Of a DNA stretch of 64,000 nt, positions 53,301 to 63,015 are shown piece after piece. The position numbers and the translations under genes are program-made. The stretch is from Sanderia malayensis. Its lineage: Eukaryota; Cnidaria; Scyphozoa; Semaeostomeae; Pelagiidae. The stretch covers positions 1 to 64,000 of the forward strand of contig RQOL01000622.1 of the NCBI GenBank assembly GCA_013076295.1, written 5' to 3'. The first letter of the stretch is position 1. Every line of letters begins with the position of its first letter. The notes beneath the pieces were generated by a model. The model worked only from the letters and a program-made list of their open reading frames with translations, did not search any database and was not told the origin of the DNA.

Positions 53301-54841
53301 TTGTTCTGGTGACTAAAAAGCTTTGGTTCTTTCTTGTCTCGTTTACACCTTCTGCAAATATAATTATCTGAGGACATTTTTGTGTCTTTCAGTGGCCAGC
53401 TTTCATTACATATTTTGCAATTGTATATTTTAATTTTAATTGATTTATGAAAATTTTTTATGTGCTTTTGGCAATTCTGCTGCTCAAACAAAGCATCCGT
53501 AATTTGGAAACTATTTACACCACATGAAGATTTGTTGCCTATCTCAAAAAGATTTTCTAAATTTTCAAGTTCAGCTTTATGTTTCTTTACTGGAGAACAC
53601 TGAATTTTATTTTTGCCACTGGGGTCATGATCAATGTCAAAAGAAGCATTAATACTGTTTTGTTTATTCAATTTATATCTTTCCCTCCTTTTTCTGTTTT
53701 TTTCAACTTTTAAATCTGCATAACACTGATCTGACACATTCTTTTGATAATCATGCAAATATTCTGGAGATAGTTGAACACTATCATTCAAATAAGAAAA
53801 TGCAGGCAGACTACTATTGTTTGTACAATTAGCATGGAAAACATTTGAAGCATCAGTTTTAATGTAGATAGCAAAAAACCACCCATCAACATAGTGTTGA
53901 AACAAGTTATCTGTAGATCTGTAAGTCGGGATATTGTTACAAAGGTCATCAAGATAATACCAGTGGTCACTTTCAAATACAGCACAAGTAAAATGAGAAG
54001 AAAAATTTCTAACTAATCCCTTTAAAAAATAAGCCTTCTCAGAAACAAATATGTTTTGGTCAAAATGAACAAAATTCATAATATCACTACTCAGTTCTAC
54101 AAGAAAGATCACACTTGTATTTGACTGGGTATCAATTCTTTGACACCTATTTTCACAGCTAGAGCATTGCAAATAATTTGGAGTGTTACATAAAGTTAAT
54201 GCATTTGACCAGTTGTAAACATTGATGTTCAAGCTATTTAACTGTGTCAATGAAATATAATTAACAAAAACGTCTGAATTGGTAATCACATTCTCTTTAC
54301 ATGTATTACAATACGCAATTGTCGAGTAAACTGAAACTATGTTTGACTTTTGAATTTCTGTTAAATTTGTAAAAACGTTAGTACTAAATATTTCTGAAAA
54401 CTGGGAATTACAATCCTTTGGGGTAAAAGATGGGCAAATTTGGCAAATGTACTCCCAGACAGGCTCGCGTACAGTATCAAGGTCATTTTCGGAGCAACTG
54501 TGTGCTGCCACATATTCATAATATGCACTCATGCGATTCAACAAAATGAAAAATTCACTGTCATACGATGTTTCATCAAAAATATATCTGAATATTTTGT
54601 TCCAAACTTCAAGAAAACAGTCTACGGCACAAGAATATTTTCCTGTATGCAATCTAACTGCGTTCATAAAATGAATCCTGCCACGTGCAATTGAAACTGA
54701 TGTTAGGCCAACGCCTGGTGCTGGTGAAATTCTGTTGGTTCCCCAATCGAAACCTGGCTTTTTATCAGACAATGGCTTCCAGTCTATTGAATTAAAGCTA
54801 GAGCCTGTCTGATTACTACTTTTGTCAAATTTATCTCCCAT
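50369..54841 (-). CDS. Helitron 2: USP-like protease, DUF6570, HUH Rep and Walker A
   Basis: The frame starts at 54841 (MGDKFDKSSNQTGSSFN); the homologous coding ends near 50369, after which the frame is out of phase. Residues ~60-330 form a USP (C19)-like protease: Cys71 in GKYSCAVDCFLEVW, zinc-finger CxxC pairs at 178/181 and 226/229, His283 in NFSSHFTCAVFE and Asp298 in WYYLDDL. Residues ~550-650 match DUF6570 (EEILISRAFPIMQVYTKSGG, SYGYKGHVINLP). The Helitron-like N domain follows (LYRKRLLGQGNFYIKQN, QKGPATIFWTLSCAEYHWPE). The HUH motif is FALQRGSIHCHGIAKL (~935). The two-tyrosine motif is ACIEYLAKYASKGEKMS (~1135). Walker A is MIITGQAGSGKSFLIDCIRN (~1465). All catalytic residues appear present. 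With the helicase part the protein would be ~1,900 residues. One indel is the only break seen. Confidence 0.85.
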
Positions 54842-55189
54842 AATGGGAAAACTTAGTCAAAATAAAACACTCACCAAACTTTCTGTGCTGCAGAGAAAAA
54901 GGAACTGAAGTCTGAACTGAACTTGTGAAGTTCTGAGGCCACGCCACATTATTAAATGTCATATGCCTCTGCCTCACATGGTTGGTGTAGGTAGCTGTTT
55001 GTAGCTGTCAGCATTGGTAAATCAGTTGGCTTGAAAAGTATGGCATGTTGAACTAAATTGAAAACCAGTTTAACAGGAAAGACGAAAAATTAAACAGGAA
55101 AAACGAACAGATTGAGATTGTCTCTCCAGGCAGATTTTCATACGCGCCTTCGCGGCGTCCTACAAGGCCCCGCCTGGGAGCGGGGCAAA
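54842..55189. other. 5' flank of Helitron 2, with a G/C hairpin
   Basis: On the minus strand this is upstream of the Helitron 2 start codon. It contains a perfect hairpin, GCCCCGC CTGGGA GCGGGGC (55167-55186), preceded by ACGCGCCTTCGCGGCGT, which can also fold. The LINE fragment begins right after. The hairpin may belong to the Helitron 5' region or be an unrelated small repeat; the 5' TC end was not located. Confidence 0.4.
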
Positions 55190-57772
55190 AAGAAACGACT
55201 TGCGATAAATCAGAGCCTGGCAAATGCATAGACCTGATAATAACTAACCGAAATAGAAGCTTTCAGGCAACCAAAGTGATTGAAACTGGTCTATCTGACT
55301 TTCATAACATGGTAGTAACCGTCCTGAAAACAACATTTCAGAAAATAGGGCTAACTATTGTAAATTATAGAAATTACAAAAACTTTTCGGAAAGTGCTTT
55401 TAGAACAGAATTGCAAAATAGACTAGCAAACTTAGATGACGTCAATTACGAATCATTTGAATCTACATTTGAAGAAGTACTCGATAAGCATGCACCCATG
55501 AACAAGAAACGTCTTTGTTCAAATGATGCACCTTTCATGAATAAAACCCTACGGAAAGCTATCATGACCAGATCAACATTACGGAATAAATACAACAGGA
55601 ATAAATACAACAGGTATAAATGCGCGGAAAACTGGAAAACGGTACCGTGAACAGAGAAATCTCTGTGTTGCCCTTTTAAAAGAGGAAAAGAGAAAATATT
55701 TCAATAATCTAGACATGTCATTGTTATCAGATAATAGGAAATTTTAGACCACTATAAAACCATTGCTCTCTGATAAATCAGCTTCCAAAAATAAAATAAC
55801 TCGATTGAAGATGGAGAAACTGTTACCAATGAACTTACTGTTGAAAAGGTTCTAAATGCGTATTTTGCTACAATAACAGACTCTTTAGGTATTAGCGAGA
55901 ACAGGGATATAATTTTAAATGCAGATCACATACAAGAGCCCATAGAGAAAATTTGGTATTCATACTCTGATCACGCTAGCATAAAAAAATAACACATGAA
56001 CAATCCTTTTGTTTCAAGAGCGTTTCTGTTGAAGAAATTAGGACTGAAATAAATAATTTAAATACTAAAAAAAGCAACGACATTTAGAAATATTCCTCCG
56101 AAGTTATTAAAGAAAATCTCGGACATACTTGCTGAAAGTTTGCAAAAAATATTTAATGACTGTATAGAAAATTCAGAGTTTCCAAATAAATTAAAACTTG
56201 CTGACGCCACGCCCTTATTCAAAAATAAAGACAAAACACTGAAAAAAAACTACAGGCCAGTTAGTGTTCTTCCGACTATTTCTAAAGTTTTCGAAAGAAT
56301 AATGCATAGGCAAATTACTGATTTTATCAACCCAAAACTATCACAATTATTATGCGGATTTTGCAAAAATTATAATACGCAACATGCCCTGATTCGTCTC
56401 ATTGAAAAATGGAGGAATGCTTTGGGTAAGGGGAATAAAGTTGGAGCTGTTATGATGGACCTGTCAAAGGCATTCGATTGCATCAAGCATGATTTATTAA
56501 TTGAAAAATTATCTGCTTATGGTTTTGATCGCAGTGCCTTAGAGCTTGTCAAACAGATATCAAAGGGTTAAAGTGAACGGAAAGTTCAGTTCATGGAAAG
56601 AATTAAAATTGGGAGTTCCACAAGGGCCTGTGCTAGGGTCACTGCTATTTAATATCTTCATTAATGATTTTCTAACTTGTCTGAATGAATCTGAAGTTTG
56701 CAATTATGCTGATGATACTTCCATTTTTGTTTGCGATAAAAATTTTGAAAATGTAATATCAAGATTAGAAACTGATCTTCCCTCAGTAAGCGAATGGTTC
56801 TCTCAAAACTTTATGAAACTAAATCAAGTAAAAAGTCATTTTTGACACTAGGACATAGCGATGACGCAATAATGTCAGTCAGATTCGATATGACAGACAT
56901 AGAATGCTCATCAGATGAAAAATTACTTGGCGTCTTTATAGATGACCAGGTAAACTTTGAAAAACATATCAATAACATCTGTCGTGAAGCTGCAAATAAG
57001 CTCTCTGCTCTGGCACGTAAATCCAAATTCATGGACTCTGAAAAATTGAAATGTCTCATGAAAACATTTGTAATGAGTCAGTTTCAATATTGTCCATTAG
57101 TTTGGATGTGCCATAGTCGAAAGCTTAATCAGAATGTCAATAAAATCCATGAAAGGGCACTTAGAATTGTGTACAAAGACTTTGATTCAGATTATGAAGA
57201 ACTTTTACGAAAAGACAGCGCTGTCACAGTGCATGAAAAAAATCAACAGATCCTAGCAACAGAACTGTTTAAAACCAAAAATGATTTGAACCCGCTTTTT
57301 ATGAAAGATATTTTTATAGAAAACAATTCTTCCTATAATCTGAGATGTGGCAACAGTTTTGAGAGGGGCTCTATTAAAACAGTGAAATACGGCACCGAAT
57401 GTTTATCCTTTAGAGGGGCTTGACTTTGGCAAAATATACCCCCTGAAATAAAGAATTGTTCGTCATTATTGCAATTTAAATCAATGATCAAAACCTGGAC
57501 TGACCAAAATTGTGAATGTAGACTTTGCAAAACTTATATACCGAATCTGGGCTTTATTTAATTCAATCCTTTTTACTCAATTTTATTTTAGATCTATTGT
57601 TTCTGACATGCTTTTAAATGTAAATATGGTATTGTTTTTTGAATTTGTTTTTACCTTGAAATTTGTAATTTTAGTTTTTATTTTGTATCTTAGTTGGTAT
57701 TAATTAGCTTTAGCTATTGCAAAAACCAACTTTAAACAAATTGATAATAATAATAATAATAATAATACTTGC
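55190..57772 (+). pseudogene. LINE (CR1/Jockey-like), 5' truncated, (TAA)n tail
   Basis: It starts within the endonuclease C-terminus (TCDKSEPGKCIDLIITNRNR, ETGLSDFHNMVVTV). RT blocks follow in several frames: LADATPLFKNKDKTLKKNYR, VSVLPTISKVFERIMHRQ, VGAVMMDLSKAFDCIKHDLL (catalytic Asp present), KLGVPQGPVLGSLLFNIFIN, CNYADDTSIFVC (YADD) and LLGVFIDDQVNFEKHINNIC. The C-terminus has MSQFQYCPLVWMCHSRKLN and NKIHERALRIVYKDF. Frameshifts or stops lie near 55645, 55985, 56080, 56565 and 56820. The 3' end is a (TAA)7-like tract at 57743-57767, the usual tail of this LINE type. Confidence 0.85.
57743..57767 (+). repeat. (TAA)n microsatellite tail of the LINE
   Basis: GATAATAATAATAATAATAA-type tract that closes the LINE; the Gypsy remnant begins immediately after. 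Confidence 0.95.
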
Positions 57773-58340
57773 CAACGTAAAGACTGGTCTGAGCATGGTC
57801 CAACTTGTAAAGCTCAGAATTTGTTGGCCCCAGACCTCAGAGCTCATTGGAAAATACAGCATATAGTTTCTCATGTCATCTTACACCAAAAAAAATTTGG
57901 AAGTCTTGTTGGAAACAAATGTATTGTTAAATGCAAACTGAATGGTCGAAATGCAAGCGTATTATGGGACACGGGCTCACAACTTTTTTTCTGTCTGCAG
58001 TTGTTTTCTGAAAGAGAATTTTCCTTCTCTAGAGATGCGAAAATTGAATGAATTACTGAATTACTCAATTTTAACGATGGCTTAGAACTATGTGCAGCTA
58101 ACGATACACCAGTGCCATTCAATGGATATGTAGAGCTAGACTTTGCGTTGATGAATGGGTTGGAGGAAAATATGTTGAAAGTACCTTTTCTTGTTACCCA
58201 TGCCGAAATAGCTAATCCGATAATTGGATATAACGTTATCGAGGAAGTGGTCAAATCGTCTTCATACAGTTCTATAGACAATGATGTAAAGTACTCTTTA
58301 TTCCTGAAGAAAACAGTACATTGCCCTCCTGTTTAGAAAT
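57773..58340 (+). pseudogene. pro: Ty3/Gypsy protease region, broken
   Basis: Coding reads GSLVGNKCIVKCKLNGRNAS then VLWDTGSQ (retropepsin active-site DTG, intact). A frameshift or deletion follows. At 58112-58300 the reading VELDFALMNGLEENMLKVPF and EIANPIIGYNVIEEVV is the second half of the protease, with the IxG-N/D flap/helix phrase. A stop near 58050 and a frame change near 58320 separate it from the RT. Confidence 0.75.
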
Positions 58341-59361
58341 CAAAGAACCGTTGTGTTCATTACCAAAAGGGAAATCTTTTACCCTGAATATCAAGATTTA
58401 TAATCCTACAGAACACACAACTACGTTGATCAGTAGAATCGTTTTAGGCCGTGTTGAGCTCATAAAGTCTGTGACGCCATTAGACGTGAAGTTGAAAAGT
58501 GAACAGCGTTTTGATCAAGAAGAAAGTTCCTCTTTGGACACCAAAACGAGGTCAACCATGGAAACGAGACAAAGTCACAAAATTGAAGCAAAAACAGTGT
58601 CTATTGAAATTGACAGTGAACATGAAGTATTTCTCAATCAATTTGACCTCAGTTTGTTGTTTCCAAAACAAAAACAAAGTGTTTCTAAAATTCTCTTACA
58701 CGAATCCGAATCTTTCGCACAAGGAGATGGAGATATAGGCTGTGCAGAGGGTTGGCAGTTACAGACAGACCTTTCTGACCGGATGCCAGTGCAACAAACT
58801 TATACTTCTATTCCCAAACCGTTATACCCTGAAGTCAAGCAGTATGTTAAGGATTTATTGAACAAAGGGTTTGTCAAGAAATCCTGCTCGCAGTATTCCA
58901 GTCCCGTTGTTTGTGTATGTAAAAAAGACGGAGCTTTGCGGTTATGTATCGATTATAGACAGATGAATTCTAACACTATTCCTGATCGCCACCCTCTACC
59001 AAGAGTAAAGGATACCCTAGAAAGTTTAGGGGAGAACCAGTGGTTTAGTCTTTTGGATCAAGGCAAGGCTTACCGTGAGGGCTTTGAGAAGGAAGAACAT
59101 CATCCCCGTACTGCCTTCATAATGCCCTGGGGCCTCTATCAATGGGAACAATTCATTTCGGGCTGTCCAATGCACCTGGCTGCTTTCAGCGCTTCATGGA
59201 ACAATGTTTACAGGTTATTCGTGATGATATATGCATTCCATATTTGGACGATGTACTCGTTTACAGTAAAGATTTCGACGCCCACCGAAAGCAACGATTT
59301 TATCGGCCAGGTATGCGCAATGATATTGAGCATTACACAACTTGTGTTTGCCAATTTTTGA
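58321..59361 (+). pseudogene. pol: Ty3/Gypsy reverse transcriptase, broken
   Basis: An open frame of 346 codons. A non-conserved linker comes first, then the RT: YPEVKQYVKDLLNKGFVKKS, CSQYSSPVVCVCKKDGALRL, CIDYRQMNSNTIPDRHPLPR and NQWFSLLDQGKAYREGF (catalytic Asp in SLLDQ). A shift near 59140 moves to the next frame, where [19 protein letters not shown] and [20 protein letters not shown] give the YLDD box. The RNase H domain that should follow is absent; the frame jumps straight into integrase. Confidence 0.8.
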
Positions 59362-59840
59362 AACACAGACGTCCACATGTACCATCGAGAGCACCTTTGC
59401 AGCATATCGATACCACTCAACCTTTTCAGTTAATTTCCATCGACTTTGTTCATCTTGAACGCATTGTGGGCGGATATGAATATATTCTTGTCTTAATGGA
59501 TCATTTCCCTAGGTATGCACAGGCCTATGCGACGAAAAACAAAGCAGCGCACACAGTCGCAGGGAAGATATACAGCGACTTCATTCTAAAATTCGGATAC
59601 CCTGCCCGTATTCACCATGACCAGGGAGGAGAGTTCGATAATCAATTGCTAGATAGTTTAGAGAAAACTTGCAGAGTTTGTCATTCCAGGACTACTCCGT
59701 ATCATCCACATGAAAACAGACAGGTCCAAAGGTTCAACCAAACCTTACTCGCCATGCTATTCACACTTCCGGAGCAAAGGAAATCACGGTGGAGAGAGCA
59801 TCTTAATAAGGTTGTTCACGCATACAATTGCACGAAGCAT
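59142..59840 (+). pseudogene. int: Ty3/Gypsy RT end fused to integrase core after internal deletion
   Basis: The frame 59142-59993 carries the YLDD part and, right after DAHRK, an integrase: [20 protein letters not shown] (end of the zinc-binding domain), [20 protein letters not shown] (first Asp), [20 protein letters not shown] (second Asp) and [20 protein letters not shown]. In the last block the catalytic Glu of the usual VERFN is Gln. The whole RNase H and most of the HHCC domain are missing, so a clean in-frame deletion lies near 59285. The integrase breaks off near 59840, where a minus-strand sequence begins. Confidence 0.8.
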
Positions 59841-60240
59841 GCATCAACAGGATCAACATCATCCAAGTCTTGCTCTTGCTCATCGTTAACAACACTAGGA
59901 TCAACTTCTTCTGATTCATTGTCTCAATATGTTTCAAAGCTGTCAGTTTCCACACCATACGGAAAGGGCTCTGTTGGAGGAGAACCGCCATAAATTGAAT
60001 ATAGCTTATCATAAAATTCTAAAACTATTTTGCCACTGCCACTGCCACTGCGAGTCCCTGCAGTGAGTGCCTTAGAGAAACTCTGACGAATTTCTTTGAC
60101 TTTCTCTTGTACACGCTGGTGGCCTTTGAGCACTTTTGCAGATTGCTGTTTCTGCAACTTGAGGTGGGCAGTTTGATCTTCCGCTGACATGTCTTCAATG
60201 GATTTTCTGGGTCCAAATATTTCAATGGGGCCAAAGTCTT
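59835..60240 (-). pseudogene. Exon-like piece, possible MADF/trihelix-type DNA-binding protein end
   Basis: The minus strand reads PIEIFGPRKSIEDMSAEDQT, VQEKVKEIRQSFSKALTAGT, RSGSGSGKIVLEFYDKLYSI and [19 protein letters not shown], then a stop, then [20 protein letters not shown] in the same frame. The pattern (basic helix, RSGSG, YD-x-L-x-x-I-x-GG-S-P-x-T-E-P) is reminiscent of the end of Myb/SANT- or MADF-like DNA-binding domains in transposon-associated proteins. The assignment is by resemblance only. It interrupts the Gypsy integrase on its left. Confidence 0.4.
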
Positions 60241-60725
60241 CATATGTGTAGAGTTTTCCATTTCCACTCTAATGGACTTTATCTGCACTGGCCTATTGGC
60301 GTCAAGGTCCAAATTATTGTTCTCCATCTTTTTTTATAAGAATTCAAGCAATTTAATTTTCTACCATTGAAAGTGACCATCAAAGGTTTTTTCCCTTCTG
60401 CCCTTCTGGGCTGCAAGTTTTTTCTTACTTGCAGCCATTTTATTTTGAACAACCAGTCATGTTGTCTTCTGCGCTTGCGCACTCTTGACAAATTCATGCC
60501 ACCATCGTGGGCTGGCTCACTGAAGTGCGTTCAAATGGAAAATTTTCATCCCACCAAGGTGAGATCTATGGAAACCAAGAAGGGTAAATCTCGATTTCAT
60601 TTAGAAATCCTGAAATATATTACAAATCGTTGTTTCGAAAAAAAATCTGCATTAATAAATCTATGAAATCCACATTCCATTCGAAAATTCAGAAATATTT
60701 TTAATATCCACAATTCATTTGAAAA
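60241..60725. other. No gene recognised; outer repeats of the long-TIR element
   Basis: To about 60590 no clear coding. From 60600 repeated phrases (CCACATTCCATTCGAAAATTCAG, TCCACAATTCATTTGAAAAT type) begin, related to a minisatellite on the far side of the element at 62573-62745. Confidence 0.5.
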
Positions 60726-62572
60726 TAGTCCTGTAGAATTTTGAGTCGACCAAGAAAAAATTTATATAAAGATGTATTATATATCACTGGGAAGGGAATT
60801 TTTTAAGCTTTTCAATGGTGTATGGTGTCACTTTTTAGACTGAAGGCAAAAATTTTATCGCCAAATTAGTTAGAGGAGGGTGAAAACCAAAGATTGGGAA
60901 ATTTGAATAAGCATGTTTTTCTAATTTTTGTTTATATCTGACTATTGAGGTAAGCTACAACCTTCAAATTTGGTATAGAATGGGATTCTATTAATAGGTG
61001 TCAAGAGAAAACAAGAAAAAGAATGGTTGCCATGGAAACTTGCTGACGTCAGCAAAAAATTTACAAAATGTCTATTTCAAAAAAGTCATCTAAAGAGTCA
61101 AAATATTCGTCAAGATCATCTTCCCCATAATCATCGTCTCTTTTACACACAGTGTACCATGACATTCCTTGCATGAAGCAGTACAATGTAAGCCTGCTTT
61201 TCGACAGGTACACCGGTTATTATCACAAGACCCCTTACAACCACATCAAATTATTTGTAATAGATCTTGCGGTCCTGCCTCTTCATCGGTCATTATTGGT
61301 ACAAATGATTGTTCTTCTAGCTGCCAACCCCAATCCAAGGGCATGTAATCGGAATTCTTTAATTCTCTCCAAACCTTCACTTGGTGGTATACTATCAAAC
61401 CGTGGTAGAATGCTGCTCTTGGGGATGGTGGGAGGAGAGAAGGATCAATATTTGAGCGACCAGACATAACCATCTGTTCATACTTTGTTTTTTTTATTTG
61501 TGGCAAGCTATCGGATGACGAATAAAGCAGCTCAAAGAATCTAGCACACATTCCCAATTTCTTGAGGCGACTGATCAACATAGAAATTAGCAGCAATTGA
61601 CGTTAGGAGAGCTGAAGTTTGGAGTTTTCTGAAGATAACAGTTTTACCAAACATGTGAATAGCAGAGGTTGTGTTACAACCTGTAAAAGCGTGAGCAAAG
61701 AGCAAGCAATGAACTATGTTGTCATCCAATTTTTCAATAACATCTTTGACCGCGTAGAACTCCCTTTGCTTATTTTTCTTTCGTGTCATGTTGGTCAGGA
61801 AAATGTCGTGACGGGTAGGGTTCTATGCAACGTGATGAACTAACAGACAAAGTACATCAGTATCGTCAGAAAAGACGGTCACTGGCGCATTTCGTGCAGC
61901 TGTCAAGGCTTCTTTTACGATTGAAGTATCTGCATCACTTGGGCATTCAAAAACCTTGAAGTTGGTCTCCAATTTCTTTGAGAATGCTTTCACGAATGTC
62001 TCTTTGCTTGTATAGTTCGAAAAGAAGTTGTTTCGAATTGTTTTGCTTGACCAATTAGTTTATTCAAAGGATTCTGTGTTCCCTTTTCTTCAGACCAGTA
62101 CCAGCCTACTTGGTTCAGTTGGTCGTCATCCTTCTGACCTTCACCGCATTTTACACATACCTTCTTTTCTTCATCATTATCCATAACTATTTCCTATTAT
62201 TTGTTATACAACATTATTTCTGAAACTTATTTCTTCGTTTAAGGATTCATCCTAGACTCTAAGCTTAAGGTATCTCATCTTTTTCTTCTCTCGTTCGGCC
62301 ATTATGCTAAACATGTGCATACTACTGCACCAGACTAGTGTCCAGTGTCCTTCACTGTTAAAACCTTAATTAATCCATAGCTAATTCATTGCTTTACTGT
62401 TCTTGACCCTCCTCTAACTAATTTGGCGATAAAAATTTTTGCCCAAAGCCTAAAAAGTGACACCATACACCATTGAAAAGCTTAAAAAATTCCCTTCCCA
62501 GTGTTATATAATACATCTTTATATAAATTTTTTCTAGGTTGACTCAAATTTTCATGAAATTCTACAGGACTA
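60726..62572. mobile_element. Long-TIR DNA element carrying PIN-like copy 3
   Basis: Core inverted repeats 60726-60881 and 62406-62572 are about 90% identical over ~155 bp (TAGTCCTGTAGAATTT at the outer edge, CCAAATTAGTTAGAGGAGGG at the inner). Outside the cores lie A+T-rich minisatellites with units like CCACATTTCATTTGAAAATC, in the same orientation on both sides. The interior (~1.5 kb) holds one minus-strand gene of the PIN-like family and no recognisable transposase. The structure suggests that this gene family is part of, or carried by, a TIR element. Confidence 0.75.
61130..62184 (-). pseudogene. PIN-like 'GCDTT' family protein, copy 3, with Cys-rich tail, broken
   Basis: Reads on the minus strand from MDNDEEKKVCVKCGEGQK (62184). 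After a shift near 62000 comes ETFVKAFSKKLETNFKVFEC, then PSDADTSIVKEALTAARNA (EADT-like block), VTVFSDDTDVLCLLVHH (acidic block) and a stop (about 61820). In the same frame, FAHAFTGCNTTSAIHMFGK is the signature block. After another shift the C-terminus reads LPPSPRAAFYHGLIVYHQVK and MPLDWGWQLEEQSFVPIM. A stop near 61256 is followed by CGCKGSCDNNRCTCRKAGLH, a CXC-like Cys-rich tail. The domain order gives the family layout: N-terminal part, PIN-like core, linker, zinc-binding tail. At least four breaks, so non-functional. It lies between the long TIRs. Confidence 0.65.
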
Positions 62573-62745
62573 AAATCCACAATTCATTTGAAGGTCCACA
62601 TTTCATTTGAAAATCCCGAAATATTTTTAAATCTTCATTTCGTGTCGGAATTCACATTTCGCTTGAAGTCCCGAAATCTTCTTCAAATCCACATTTCATT
62701 TGAAAATCCACATTTCATTTGAAAATCCCGAATTAGTTCCAAAAT
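62573..62745 (+). repeat. Minisatellite flanking the right TIR
   Basis: Six irregular units of about 28 bp with CACATTTCATTTGAAAATCC and CCCGAAAT, in the same orientation as the shorter set at 60600-60725. Confidence 0.8.
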
Positions 62746-62754
62746 TTACATATA

Positions 62755-63010
62755 ACAATAATAATATATAATAATAACGACTTTATTTAAGTGTCGAAGG
62801 ATTTAGAATTTCTACTAATGGGGGACACTGTCATTTATTACCCGATTAACCTGGGTACTCATTTACCGACCTCGGAAGGATGGACAGCTGAGTTGGCTGT
62901 CACCTTGTAGTTCGTAGTTCCGACCATTCGTGGATTCGAACCTCTCATTTCAAATGAACTGAATATGAATGACATGGCGACAGTGCCCGCTCTTGACACG
63001 CCATATTAAA
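62755..63010 (-). mobile_element. tRNA-derived SINE
   Basis: On the minus strand an A-box-like TGGCGTGTCAAGAGCGGGC (about 62998) is followed about 55 bp later by the B-box GGTTCGAATCC (about 62945). A body follows with GGTAAATGAGTACCCAGGTT, and a 3' end AAATAAAGTCGTTATTATTA running into (ATT)n-type repeats at 62755-62780. The order promoter, body, microsatellite tail is that of a SINE. The tRNA-like part is not a complete cloverleaf, so it is not a tRNA gene. Confidence 0.7.
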
Positions 63011-63015
63011 ATGTA

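Noticed and set aside
55167..55186. Rho-independent terminator
   Set aside because: A G/C hairpin followed by A-rich DNA, but the genome is eukaryotic; more likely a structural repeat or a Helitron-associated hairpin.
62940..63010. tRNA gene
   Set aside because: A- and B-box-like motifs are present, but the arms do not form a full cloverleaf and a SINE body and microsatellite tail follow.
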